From Lachnospiraceae bacterium (lineage in GTDB: Bacteria; Bacillota; Clostridia; Lachnospirales; Lachnospiraceae): a stretch of DNA of 64,000 nt. This document shows positions 1 to 6,730 of the stretch, in pieces. The stretch is taken from positions 1-64,000 of the forward strand of contig JAQYAY010000024.1 of the NCBI GenBank assembly GCA_029338735.1. Direction: 5' to 3'. Positions within the stretch are counted from its first letter, which is position 1. The number at the start of each line of letters is the position of its first letter. The notes under the pieces are model-generated. The model did no database searches. It saw only the letters and a program-made list of their open reading frames with translations, and was not told the DNA's origin. Position numbers and translations under genes: made by a program.

Positions 1-86
1 GGAGCTCCAAGATTAGCAACTGGTGCGAATGTGAATGCTGTTGCTGCAGCAAGCACCAGGGCTAAACCTTTTTTAAGATTTAACAT
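1..86 (-). CDS. N-terminal fragment of a secreted protein, cut by the window edge
   Basis: Read leftward from an ATG at 84-86, the only visible residues are a classical Sec signal peptide: MLNLKKG, then a hydrophobic run rich in Ala and Val, then an APVA region that could be the cleavage site. A strong AAGGAGG site (plus-strand cctcctt at 100-106) lies about 13 nt upstream, which supports this start. The rest of the gene is outside the window, so its function cannot be told. It is transcribed divergently from the DUF4160 cassette. The ORF track misses it because it runs off the edge. Confidence 0.75.
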   Translation of the reverse strand, partial: MLNLKKGLALVLAAATAFTFAPVANLGA

Positions 87-528
87 AATTTGTATTATTC
101 CTCCTTTTTAGTTGGAATGTTTTTCATTGTGCTAAGTGAACTGGTCCTCCCAAACCGTATCCACATGATACCGAGGCGTTCGCGAATTCACTGCCATGCG
201 TCGGCAGGAATTACGATCTGTGCTCAGCTAGAAAAGCTTTGCACTGGTATCATACTTCTATTCACTTTCCTCAGGACTCATCGCTGGATTCATCCTTTGG
301 ACAGTCTCTACTTTACGCATTTCAGGGGTTTTCCACAAATTTGAGTATGACGTTCTATCGGGCTTATTCCACATTAAATTTAGATATTGTAGGCTATCTC
401 CCGATAGTTATTTCATATTCGGATTGTATACAATAAATAAGGTTCAATATTTTTTCAATTTGATTAAAAACAGCGAAGATAGTATAATATAGGTGCAATG
501 ATCGTTAGCACTTGAGGAGATGAACATT
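87..528. other. Intergenic region between divergent genes
   Basis: About 440 bases without a convincing gene; the two plus-strand ORFs in the track here (90..344, 239..436) have no ribosome site and no recognisable protein. It must carry the promoter of the leftward secreted protein, which I could not place, and it carries the rightward promoter at 460-488. An 8-bp inverted repeat, CTATCGGG (355-362) and CCCGATAG (400-407), is the only other structure I can point to; its role is unknown. Confidence 0.6.
460..488 (+). promoter_or_regulatory. SigA-type promoter of the DUF4160 cassette
   Basis: TTGATT (460-465), a 17-bp spacer and a perfect TATAAT (483-488) lie about 40 bases before the ATG at 529, which has its own GAGGAG site at 514-519. 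Confidence 0.7.
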
Positions 529-807
529 ATGAATAAAACTCCGAAAATCGTCCCATTTGGCACATTTCCTATGGATGATGACATGGTCGAGATCATGACC
601 ACCTTACCTGATTCAAAAGGTAATGGATACCTGACCGCTGAACTGCCTGATGAGAAATATGGATTCAAAACAGCGAAAATTACATATCCTGACCTTACTG
701 TGCAGCATTCAATTGGATTCACACAGGATGAGCTTGACTGGATACTACATCTCATAAGCAACAACCTTAACTTTATCCAGAACAGACTGGAGCTGATCTA
801 TGCCTAG
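529..807 (+). CDS. Unrecognised 92-residue protein, first gene of a DUF4160 cassette
   Basis: I do not recognise this protein. It begins MNKTPKIVPFG and is a small acidic soluble protein with no membrane segment; the second half (TQDELDWILHLISNN) looks helical. I chose the ATG at 529 over the track start at 520 because the GAGGAG site at 514-519 directly abuts the first ATG but is 9 nt from the second. It ends 8 nt inside the next gene, so the two are probably translationally coupled. Small partner proteins often accompany DUF4160 proteins, so an accessory or antitoxin-like role is possible, but nothing in this sequence proves that. Confidence 0.7.
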   Translation: MNKTPKIVPFGTFPMDDDMVEIMTTLPDSKGNGYLTAELPDEKYGFKTAKITYPDLTVQHSIGFTQDELDWILHLISNNLNFIQNRLELIYA

Positions 808-1123
808 TTATACCCTGTTCGGATACAGGTTCTTCTTTTATAGCAACGAATTCAAAGATGCTTACAACCTGGAGCCTGTACACATTCATGTATGCAAAGG
901 CCGCCCATCACATGGCGCTCCCAAGTGGTGGGTAGGTGAAAACAAGATATGCAGAGCAGACAACGCAGATGTCACAGACTACGGCTTAAAAAATTCGGAT
1001 ATCAAATTCATCGAAGAACTCATTCTTTCTAACACCGATGTGATTATAAAAATGTGGAAAGAACAGTTTGGTGAAAATATGCTCTCATATCATTCAAGCG
1101 TTCAGGATAATGAAAAAGCATAA
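800..1123 (+). CDS. DUF4160 family protein
   Basis: A 107-residue protein with the look of the DUF4160 family: it begins MPSYTLFGYRFFFYSNEF, followed by EPVHIHVCKG, the usual 'P-H-hydrophobic-H-V' motif near residues 26-31, then a short beta-rich middle (GAPKWWVGENKI) and a C-terminal helix (IKFIEELILSNTDVIIKMWKEQFG). The family is of unknown biochemical function and is often found beside small DUF2442-like or antitoxin-like genes in mobile or accessory DNA. The start overlaps the previous gene by 8 nt (ATGCCTAG), and a further small ORF follows 3 nt after its stop, giving a compact three-gene cassette. Confidence 0.75.
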   Translation: MPSYTLFGYRFFFYSNEFKDAYNLEPVHIHVCKGRPSHGAPKWWVGENKICRADNADVTDYGLKNSDIKFIEELILSNTDVIIKMWKEQFGENMLSYHSSVQDNEKA

Positions 1124-1126
1124 ACT

Positions 1127-1294
1127 ATGGACAGAAGCACTAATAATGATACAAGCAAAAAGCTATATGCCCTAGACAAAATACAGTCAATGTCAGAACT
1201 ACTTTCTGATCTGAAGAAAGCTGACAATGAAGCTAATGAAAAAGGCTGGATCGAGTCTAATGAGCTTGAGAAAGAGCTGGGGATTTACGACTAA
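1127..1294 (+). CDS. Small 55-residue protein, antitoxin-like C-terminus
   Basis: This ORF is too short for the track. It runs MDRSTNNDTSKKLYALDKIQ and continues to WIESNELEKELGIYD, ending in TAA at 1292-1294. It starts 3 nt after the stop of the DUF4160 gene and has the same codon style. It is highly charged and predicted helical. The ending (a Glu/Lys-rich helix, then a GWI-x-x-x-E-L-E-x-E-LGI pattern) resembles the C-terminal toxin-binding tail of RelB/Phd-type antitoxins, but it lacks an obvious DNA-binding N-terminus. It has no strong ribosome site, so expression probably depends on coupling to the gene before it. The antitoxin reading is inference only. Confidence 0.55.
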   Translation: MDRSTNNDTSKKLYALDKIQSMSELLSDLKKADNEANEKGWIESNELEKELGIYD

Positions 1295-1301
1295 TGATGA
1301 T

Positions 1302-1934
1302 TTATTTGACCCCTCTGATCCCATTCATCACCAGCCTTGCTGCATAATCTGCCAGTTCTGATGATTCCAGCGGATCTGCACTTATTCTGTTTTCCTCATA
1401 GATATAGAAAATTGAATATAGATAGCCTTCTACAATATCTGCATCATCGCCTTGATAATAGCTGCTGAAGGCGTCGGAGGTAAATACCTGATGCAGGAAG
1501 CGGTCCCTGAAATCGCGTTCCTGTACTGATGTCAGCAGAGAATAGACTCCTGGTTCAAGAGAATCAAGGTATTTATATATTATGCGGATATCCTGAGTAA
1601 TTTCACCTGTCAGGCGGCCTATCAGATCTGCAGCTTTCACATCGCACACATCATTTTTCATATCATCCATATTTCTGTAATGCAGATAGAATGTCTTCCT
1701 GTCTATATGAGACCGGTCGGTCAGCTTTAATACTGAGATGCGGTCTGGAGACATCTCACCGAGCAGTTCGATATATACTGCTCTCAGCTTGTTAACAGTC
1801 TTTCTGACCCTCGGATCTCTGACATTCTTTGCCGACGTCCTTGGTCCCGGAATCCATTCAGAGGAATTCTGACCTGACTCAGTGACATTATCAGATATCT
1901 GCTTTACTGAATTCTTCTCAGTAGTCTTCGCCAT
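1302..1934 (-). CDS. TetR/AcrR family transcriptional regulator
   Basis: A 210-residue protein. After a disordered Ser/Thr-rich N-terminus (about 1-40), residues ~41-95 form a TetR-type helix-turn-helix: DPRVRKTVNKLRAVYIELL, then VLKLTDRSHIDRKTFYLHY, the typical recognition helix ending in 'tFYxhY'. The remaining ~110 residues are a helical C-terminal domain that would bind ligand and dimerise; no ligand can be inferred. The start overlaps the end of the upstream gene by 17 nt, so it is co-transcribed and coupled with the sigma/alpha-CTD-like protein. Its stop lies 7 nt from the end of the convergent 55-residue ORF. The long N-terminal tail before the HTH is unusual for the family. Confidence 0.85.
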   Translation of the reverse strand: MAKTTEKNSVKQISDNVTESGQNSSEWIPGPRTSAKNVRDPRVRKTVNKLRAVYIELLGEMSPDRISVLKLTDRSHIDRKTFYLHYRNMDDMKNDVCDVKAADLIGRLTGEITQDIRIIYKYLDSLEPGVYSLLTSVQERDFRDRFLHQVFTSDAFSSYYQGDDADIVEGYLYSIFYIYEENRISADPLESSELADYAARLVMNGIRGVK

Positions 1935-2967
1935 CTGTATTTCCTTTCTTCTCTATCCCATGCAGAGCCTGCCAGCACAGGTGGATTATCTGTCTGTCTC
2001 CTACATCCGGGATTGAACGTACTTCTTCCTCATCGAGTGACAATACATCACCCACGGTATCCAGCCCCTGACTGTGAAAAGCATCGAGAGTCTTATTCCT
2101 GAACCCGAGTTCGCCCAGATCTGTATCAGGATAGACGCGCTCAAAATCAACAGTTTCAGAACCATCTGAAGACCGAAATTTCTTTTCTGAATCCTCCTCT
2201 CCTCCATGCACTCCATCAGAAAGTGCTGCTGCATAGCCTGCTGCACTCTCAGTGAATTCAAAGAGCAGTTTCTCCGGATTCACATTCATCAGATCACGCA
2301 GCCGCCTGACGCCGTGATCTGTATAGAAATTCTTCTCTTCATCAGTCAGTGAATCATCTGAAGATATATCATTATCAAATGCCGGCGCTATTCTTTCCAT
2401 AAATGCAATAGCTGACTTCATCCATGACAGCTCATCCTGGTGCCTGCGATACTGCTCTTTCATCTGACCGAGATTCAACAGATACTTCTTCCCTGCAACC
2501 AGATCAGATACATGCTCACGCAGCTTCATCAGTGCCTGATTCTTCTTCACCCTGACATTGGATTCATTGATCCCGAGCTTCTGAGCTATATCCTTCACAC
2601 TCTTTCTGCCCTTATAGAAAGAATCCACAATACTCTTCTCATCATCTTCCAGATATTCATCCTCAATACCTGCAAGTATCTCATCGAAGTCTGAAGGGAT
2701 ATACACATATTTCTCACCGCACAGGTCGTATACCAGATCATCCTGCCAGGCCGGATGCCGGAATTTCTCTATATCTTTGTCATCAGGAACTGATTCACCT
2801 TCTGACTTTCTTAGTCCTCGAACAAGCGTTGAAAAAGTAGACTGACTCACGGAATTACGCGCCAATGCCTGCGATACCGGCACTGCATCGAGCATTTCAC
2901 GACATGCCTCTGACAGGTTCTTTGCAAATGTTTCCGCAAGATGTATATCAGATGTCGTAAACTGCAT
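1918..2967 (-). CDS. Putative regulator with sigma-70 region-4-like and alpha-CTD-like segments
   Basis: A 349-residue protein with no full-length family I recognise. Residues ~103-152 (DDEKSIVDSFYKGRKSVKDIAQKLGI..) read as a sigma-70 region 4 helix-turn-helix of the '-35 recognition' kind. Residues ~283-337 (LGELGFRNKTLDAFHSQG, VGDVLSLDEEEVRSIPDVGD) resemble the C-terminal domain of RNA polymerase alpha: two helix-hairpin turns around an L-x-x-L-G-F-x-x-K-T-L-x-A motif. The N-terminal ~50 residues are helical (VSQALARNSVSQSTFSTLV) and could be another HTH. No sigma region 2 is visible, so it is not a complete sigma factor. An AGAGGA site precedes the start and a good promoter lies at 3018-3046. 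It is coupled to the TetR gene. Confidence 0.65.
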   Translation of the reverse strand: MQFTTSDIHLAETFAKNLSEACREMLDAVPVSQALARNSVSQSTFSTLVRGLRKSEGESVPDDKDIEKFRHPAWQDDLVYDLCGEKYVYIPSDFDEILAGIEDEYLEDDEKSIVDSFYKGRKSVKDIAQKLGINESNVRVKKNQALMKLREHVSDLVAGKKYLLNLGQMKEQYRRHQDELSWMKSAIAFMERIAPAFDNDISSDDSLTDEEKNFYTDHGVRRLRDLMNVNPEKLLFEFTESAAGYAAALSDGVHGGEEDSEKKFRSSDGSETVDFERVYPDTDLGELGFRNKTLDAFHSQGLDTVGDVLSLDEEEVRSIPDVGDRQIIHLCWQALHGIEKKGNTDGEDY

Positions 2968-3017
2968 GAATATTCCTCTTTCTCATAAATCCGTGTCATA
3001 TCTATGTACAAGTCCAG

Positions 3018-3046
3018 ATTATAGCATAATTACGATTTCATCGCAA
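3018..3046 (-). promoter_or_regulatory. SigA-type promoter for the leftward regulator pair
   Basis: On the minus strand: TTGCGA (3041-3046), 17-bp spacer, perfect TATAAT (3018-3023), about 50 bases before the ATG at 2967. Confidence 0.75.
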
Positions 3047-3085
3047 TAATTTACGTTGTTATCATAATGCATTTATGTAAATTAT
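3046..3085. promoter_or_regulatory. Inverted repeat, candidate operator between divergent regulators
   Basis: ATAATTTAC (3046-3054) and GTAAATTAT (3077-3085) are perfect 9-bp arms with a 22-bp spacer. The left arm touches the -35 box of the leftward promoter and the right arm lies just before the ribosome site of the rightward XRE gene, so a bound protein could affect both. The XRE protein is the natural candidate, by inference. Confidence 0.4.
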
Positions 3086-3105
3086 CTTATGGAGGCTACA
3101 GAAGA

Positions 3106-3396
3106 ATGATAAAAGGACTCGCTACAAAATTAAAGAAAAAGAGACAGGAACTAGACCTGTCCCGAAAGATTGTCGCTGATAATATCGGCATCTCCGCCTC
3201 CACTCTAGCTGATTATGAAAACGGATATGGCGAACCATCGCTTAAAGCGCTCATGAAACTCGCCACCCTCTATAAATGCTCCACCGACTATCTCCTCGGC
3301 ATTGAAAAAGCTTCTCCCCAGAAATCTATCGATGTCACAGGACTATCCTCAGAACAGATACGTGCACTCCAGAAATTCATAGATTCTATCAAATAA
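3106..3396 (+). CDS. XRE family (Cro/CI-type) transcriptional regulator
   Basis: A 96-residue DNA-binding protein. Residues ~1-66 form a canonical HTH_3 domain: ATKLKKKRQELDLSRKIVADNIGISASTLADYENG, then the family's typical P-S-L-K-A-L-M-K-L-A-x-L-Y-K-C-S-T-D-Y-L-L-G. The last ~25 residues (SSEQIRALQKFIDSIK) form a helix that may dimerise. I take the ATG at 3106 rather than the track start at 3067, because GGAGG at 3091-3095 is correctly spaced for it and the upstream region contains the operator-like repeat. It is divergent from the sigma/alpha-CTD-like gene. Confidence 0.85.
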   Translation: MIKGLATKLKKKRQELDLSRKIVADNIGISASTLADYENGYGEPSLKALMKLATLYKCSTDYLLGIEKASPQKSIDVTGLSSEQIRALQKFIDSIK

Positions 3397-3403
3397 AGCA
3401 GAC

Positions 3404-3427
3404 AAAAAACGAGGCATCCTGTGCCCC
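3404..3427 (-). terminator. Rho-independent terminator of the flavoprotein gene
   Basis: Minus-strand transcript: GGGGCA, 5-nt loop, TGCCTC (one G-U pair), then TTTTTT. It lies 13 bases past the stop at 3441. On the plus strand the stem has an A-C mismatch and no T run, so it serves the leftward gene. Confidence 0.75.
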
Positions 3428-3440
3428 GCCATAAAAATCA

Positions 3441-5030
3441 TTATTCAATCATTTCTGATATCACTGCTTCTGCCACCTTGATCCCGTCTATCGCGGCAGA
3501 TGTGATCCCGCCGGCGTATCCGGCACCCTCGCCACATGGATACAGGCCTCGGACAGATGACTGGAATGTCTCATCACGCGGTATCCGGACCGGACTCGAA
3601 GTACGGCTCTCAACACCACTCATTATCGCATCATACCTTGCAAATCCATGAATCCTGTGGTCGAAGTATGACATACCTTCGATAAATGCATTCTCTATCG
3701 ACTCAGAATATATGCCTCGCAGATTGGCAAATGCATGTGCTCCCTTCGTCAGTGACTCGAAGTCTCCATACGACGTACTATCCCTGTTCTCCCTGAAATC
3801 TCCATACAGCTGCTGAGGTATCCTTCCATCACACAGATCATACGATTTCTTCTCTATCGACCTCTGATACTCTATCGCTCCCAGAGGATCATTCATATCA
3901 TACTCACCAGCACCTACTGCTACAACAATAGCCGAATTCGCGTTGCCTGAATCACGGCCATAGTTGCTCATTCCGTTCACAGCCAGATGAAGCGCCTCTG
4001 ATGATGCATTCACTACATATCCGCCAGGACACATGCAGAATGAATAGACTCCACGCTCACCCTTCGAGTATGCGAGCTTGTACGGAGCTGCTGGCAGATA
4101 CGCTGCAGCATCTTTGCCATACTGTGACTCATTTATAAAGTCCTGCGGATGCTCCACACGGAAGCCCATTGCAAACTGCTTTGCCTGCATCGGGATGTGC
4201 TCGTCATAGAGCTCATAGAATGTATCTCTTGCTGAATGTCCTATTGCAAGGATTACAGTATCCGTTGCGATATCTCCTGAATCAGTATGTACTCCTATGA
4301 CTCTGCCATCAGTCAGTATCAGCGACTTCATCTGAGTACTGAATCTGACTTCTCCACCTTTCTCAATGATTGCATTTCTTATATTGCTTACGACTTCGAT
4401 CAGTCTGTCAGTTCCTATATGCGGCTTTGCCTCATAAAGTATCTCAGACGGAGCACCGTACTTGACGAATGTCTCAAGCACGAACCTGTTCCTGCCGTTC
4501 CTGTCATGGACTCCGGTATTGAGCTTTCCATCTGAAAAGGTACCTGCTCCTCCTTCTCCGAACTGCACATTCGAATCTGGCTCGAGAACCCCGGTCTCAA
4601 AGAACTTCTCTACATCTTCTCGTCTCTGTGCGGCAGGCTTTCCTCTCTCTATTATCAGCGGGCAGAGTCCTGCCTCAGCCAGTACAAGTCCTGCAAATAG
4701 TCCCGCAGGTCCGAGTCCAATGATCACAGGTCTTCTGCCTTCTGACGGAGTCAGTCCATGCACCAGTCTGTATGATTTTTTCTCATATGGCGCGATATTC
4801 TTTATCCTGTGGTCACTTAATATCTTTTTCTCATTAGCAGAGACTGACACAGCCACCTGATACAGCAGGAATACATCAGGCTTTTTCCTTGCATCAATTG
4901 ATTTCTTCAGAATTGTCAGCTTTTCGATCCTGTCAGCGCTTACATGAAGTCTCTTCGCGGCCTCCCTTATCAGCGTATCTCTGCCATCATCCTTCGGTCT
5001 TATCTTTATATTATCTATTCTTATGCACAT
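3441..5030 (-). CDS. FAD-dependent dehydrogenase of the COG2509 type
   Basis: A 529-residue soluble flavoprotein. The first ~90 residues are a small N-terminal domain (DTLIREAAKRLHVSADRI); then the Rossmann dinucleotide site IIGLGPAGLFAG starts at about residue 103, followed by the family motif GEGGAGTFSDGKLNTG near 158-173 and a second FAD-contact motif VILAIGHSARD. The C-terminus has the usual GEGAGYAGGITSAAIDGIK. Family length is about 530, so it is complete. The physiological substrate of this family is not established. It starts 30 nt after the stop of miaA, with no strong ribosome site, and ends at a clear terminator, so it is probably the last gene of a miaA transcript. Confidence 0.88.
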   Translation of the reverse strand: MCIRIDNIKIRPKDDGRDTLIREAAKRLHVSADRIEKLTILKKSIDARKKPDVFLLYQVAVSVSANEKKILSDHRIKNIAPYEKKSYRLVHGLTPSEGRRPVIIGLGPAGLFAGLVLAEAGLCPLIIERGKPAAQRREDVEKFFETGVLEPDSNVQFGEGGAGTFSDGKLNTGVHDRNGRNRFVLETFVKYGAPSEILYEAKPHIGTDRLIEVVSNIRNAIIEKGGEVRFSTQMKSLILTDGRVIGVHTDSGDIATDTVILAIGHSARDTFYELYDEHIPMQAKQFAMGFRVEHPQDFINESQYGKDAAAYLPAAPYKLAYSKGERGVYSFCMCPGGYVVNASSEALHLAVNGMSNYGRDSGNANSAIVVAVGAGEYDMNDPLGAIEYQRSIEKKSYDLCDGRIPQQLYGDFRENRDSTSYGDFESLTKGAHAFANLRGIYSESIENAFIEGMSYFDHRIHGFARYDAIMSGVESRTSSPVRIPRDETFQSSVRGLYPCGEGAGYAGGITSAAIDGIKVAEAVISEMIE

Positions 5031-5060
5031 TTTGTACTTGCGATCTGATCTTGTACTTCG

Positions 5061-5990
5061 TTACACTTTGTTACACTTATCACAGATATACTCAACTATC
5101 TCCTCTGTCCCACTGTACTGCCTCCTGTCGACCCATATGACGTCCTGGTAACGGCGGAACCAGGTGAGCTGGCGCTTGGCAAAGTGTCTCGAGTCCTGTT
5201 TGATCTTATCGACTGCCTCATCAAGTGTGCATTCTCCGCGGAAATATGTGAACAGCTCTCTGTATCCTATAGCCTTGGCAGCGGTGCAGTCCTTATCACC
5301 TATCTCATTATATATACGTCTTGCCTCGTCTAATAGTCCGTTCTGCATCATCGTATCCACTCTTGCGTCGATCCTGTCATACAGAGCCTTCCTTTCATCT
5401 GTCAGCACAAAAAAATACAGGTCATACGGTGACTTCCTCTGCCTCTCCTTCGCATTGTGCTCTGAGATCTTCTCTCCATGATTCCTGTAGTATTCAATCG
5501 CCCTGATGACTCGCTTCACATTGCCGGCCGGTATCGCATCAGCGCTCTCCGGATCCACATTGCCAAGCCGATCATGCAGAGCTTCATTTCCGTACTTGGA
5601 AGCATACGCTGACAGCTCATCCCTGAACTCTGTATCTATCTGCTCCTCACCGAAGTCTATATCATATGCAAGCGCCTGTATATAGAATCCTGTGCCACCA
5701 CAGATGATCGGAACCTGTCCGTCATCATATATGGCATCCATCGCTGAATGCGCCATATCTACAAACCCGGTCACATCATAGTCATCTGTGGGCTCCATTA
5801 TATCAATCCCGAAGTGGCGGACTCCGTCCATTTCCTTCTTTGTGATCTTGGCCGTCCCGACGTCCATGCCGCGGTATACCTGCATGGAATCAGCAGATAT
5901 CACGGAACCGTTTATTTTTTTAGCGAGAGCCACTGAGACTTCGGACTTTCCGACAGCAGTAGGCCCTGCGATTATTATCAGTTTTTTCAT
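5061..5990 (-). CDS. miaA: tRNA dimethylallyltransferase MiaA
   Basis: Transfers a dimethylallyl group from DMAPP to N6 of A37 in tRNAs that read UNN codons, in the cytosol. The P-loop GPTAVGKSE is at about residues 9-17, followed by SADSMQVYRGMDVGTAK, the conserved substrate-binding block, and CGGTGFYIQAL further on. Length of about 309 residues is normal. The track start (6026) lies inside the transaldolase terminator hairpin and cannot be right. ATG 5999 overlaps a TATAAT box (5998-6003), which leaves ATG 5990, exactly 7 nt after that box and without a ribosome site, so the mRNA is probably leaderless. The last codons are part of a small tandem repeat (see findings). Confidence 0.93.
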   Translation of the reverse strand: MKKLIIIAGPTAVGKSEVSVALAKKINGSVISADSMQVYRGMDVGTAKITKKEMDGVRHFGIDIMEPTDDYDVTGFVDMAHSAMDAIYDDGQVPIICGGTGFYIQALAYDIDFGEEQIDTEFRDELSAYASKYGNEALHDRLGNVDPESADAIPAGNVKRVIRAIEYYRNHGEKISEHNAKERQRKSPYDLYFFVLTDERKALYDRIDARVDTMMQNGLLDEARRIYNEIGDKDCTAAKAIGYRELFTYFRGECTLDEAVDKIKQDSRHFAKRQLTWFRRYQDVIWVDRRQYSGTEEIVEYICDKCNKV

Positions 5991-5997
5991 AGCTTTC

Positions 5998-6006
5998 ATT
6001 ATAACA
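5998..6006 (-). promoter_or_regulatory. Extended -10 promoter of miaA
   Basis: Minus strand TGTTATAAT: a TG-extended perfect -10 (5998-6003) directly after the T run of the arabinose-operon terminator. The region where a -35 would sit falls in the terminator stem and matches poorly, consistent with an extended -10 promoter. The ATG at 5990 comes 7 nt later. Confidence 0.55.
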
Positions 6007-6007
6007 C

Positions 6008-6041
6008 AAAAACGCCACCCGTACACAAGGTACAGGTGGCG
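6008..6041 (-). terminator. Rho-independent terminator of the arabinose operon
   Basis: Arms 6013-6024 and 6030-6041 form a 12-bp stem with one mismatch and a 5-nt loop, followed on the minus strand by TTTTTGTG. It begins 13 bases after the transaldolase stop and closes the ~12.9-kb operon. Confidence 0.9.
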
Positions 6042-6054
6042 CCCAATTAGTCAA

Positions 6055-6711
6055 TCAGTCCCCGAATACGGCTCTGTAGTCGTTCTGGAACTTGACGATT
6101 CCCTCATCCGTAAGTGGATGATGAATCATCTGGAGGATTACCTTGTAAGGAACCGTGGCAATATCAGCTCCTGCAAGGGCACACTGTGTCACATGAAGCG
6201 GACTTCTGACAGATGCTGAAATGATCTGTGCTGTGATGTCATCATAGTTTTTGAAGATCGTTGAAATCTCCTCTATGAGCCTGAAGCCTGCTTCTGAAAT
6301 ATCATCAAGCCTTCCGAGGAACGGAGATACATATGTAGCTCCTGCTCTGGCTGCGAGAAGTGCCTGATTGGCTGTAAAAATAAGGGTGCAGTTGGTCTTG
6401 ATTCCTTCACTGCTGAGTGTCCTGATAGCCTTGAGACCTTCAGCTGTCATTGGGATCTTTACGACCATATTAGGATGGATGGCTGCAATCTCACGGCCTT
6501 CCTTTATCATGCCCTCTGCATCAGTCGTGGTAGCTTTTACCTCGCCTGAAATAGCTCCGTCAACGATCTGGGTGATCTCCCTGAGGACGGTCTTGTAATC
6601 CCTGCCCTCCTTGGCAATGAGTGACGGATTGGTCGTCACTCCTGCAAGGATACCCATATCATTGGCTGCCTTTATCTCGTCAATATTAGCTGTATCAATA
6701 AAGAATTTCAT
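6055..6711 (-). CDS. tal: Transaldolase / fructose-6-phosphate aldolase family (MipB/TalC type)
   Basis: A 218-residue class I aldolase of the short transaldolase family. The sequence [19 protein letters not shown] at 26-30 and the Schiff-base lysine in VVKIPMT (K85) are all present. Members either transfer dihydroxyacetone units (transaldolase) or cleave fructose 6-phosphate; sequence alone does not separate the two. It is the last gene of the arabinose operon, 19 nt after phosphoketolase and just before the terminator, so the likely job is to link pentose phosphates with glycolytic sugars alongside the phosphoketolase. The protein is complete and the start is conserved in the family. Confidence 0.92.
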   Translation of the reverse strand: MKFFIDTANIDEIKAANDMGILAGVTTNPSLIAKEGRDYKTVLREITQIVDGAISGEVKATTTDAEGMIKEGREIAAIHPNMVVKIPMTAEGLKAIRTLSSEGIKTNCTLIFTANQALLAARAGATYVSPFLGRLDDISEAGFRLIEEISTIFKNYDDITAQIISASVRSPLHVTQCALAGADIATVPYKVILQMIHHPLTDEGIVKFQNDYRAVFGD

Positions 6712-6730
6712 CTAAATCACTCCTTAGTTC

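Noticed and set aside
90-436. Two plus-strand ORFs of 84 and 65 residues
   Set aside because: No ribosome site, no protein character, overlapping each other in the divergent intergenic region.
1-3400. Genomic island or prophage remnant at the left end
   Set aside because: Accessory-looking genes are present, but there is no integrase, att repeat, tRNA or transposase to support a mobile element.
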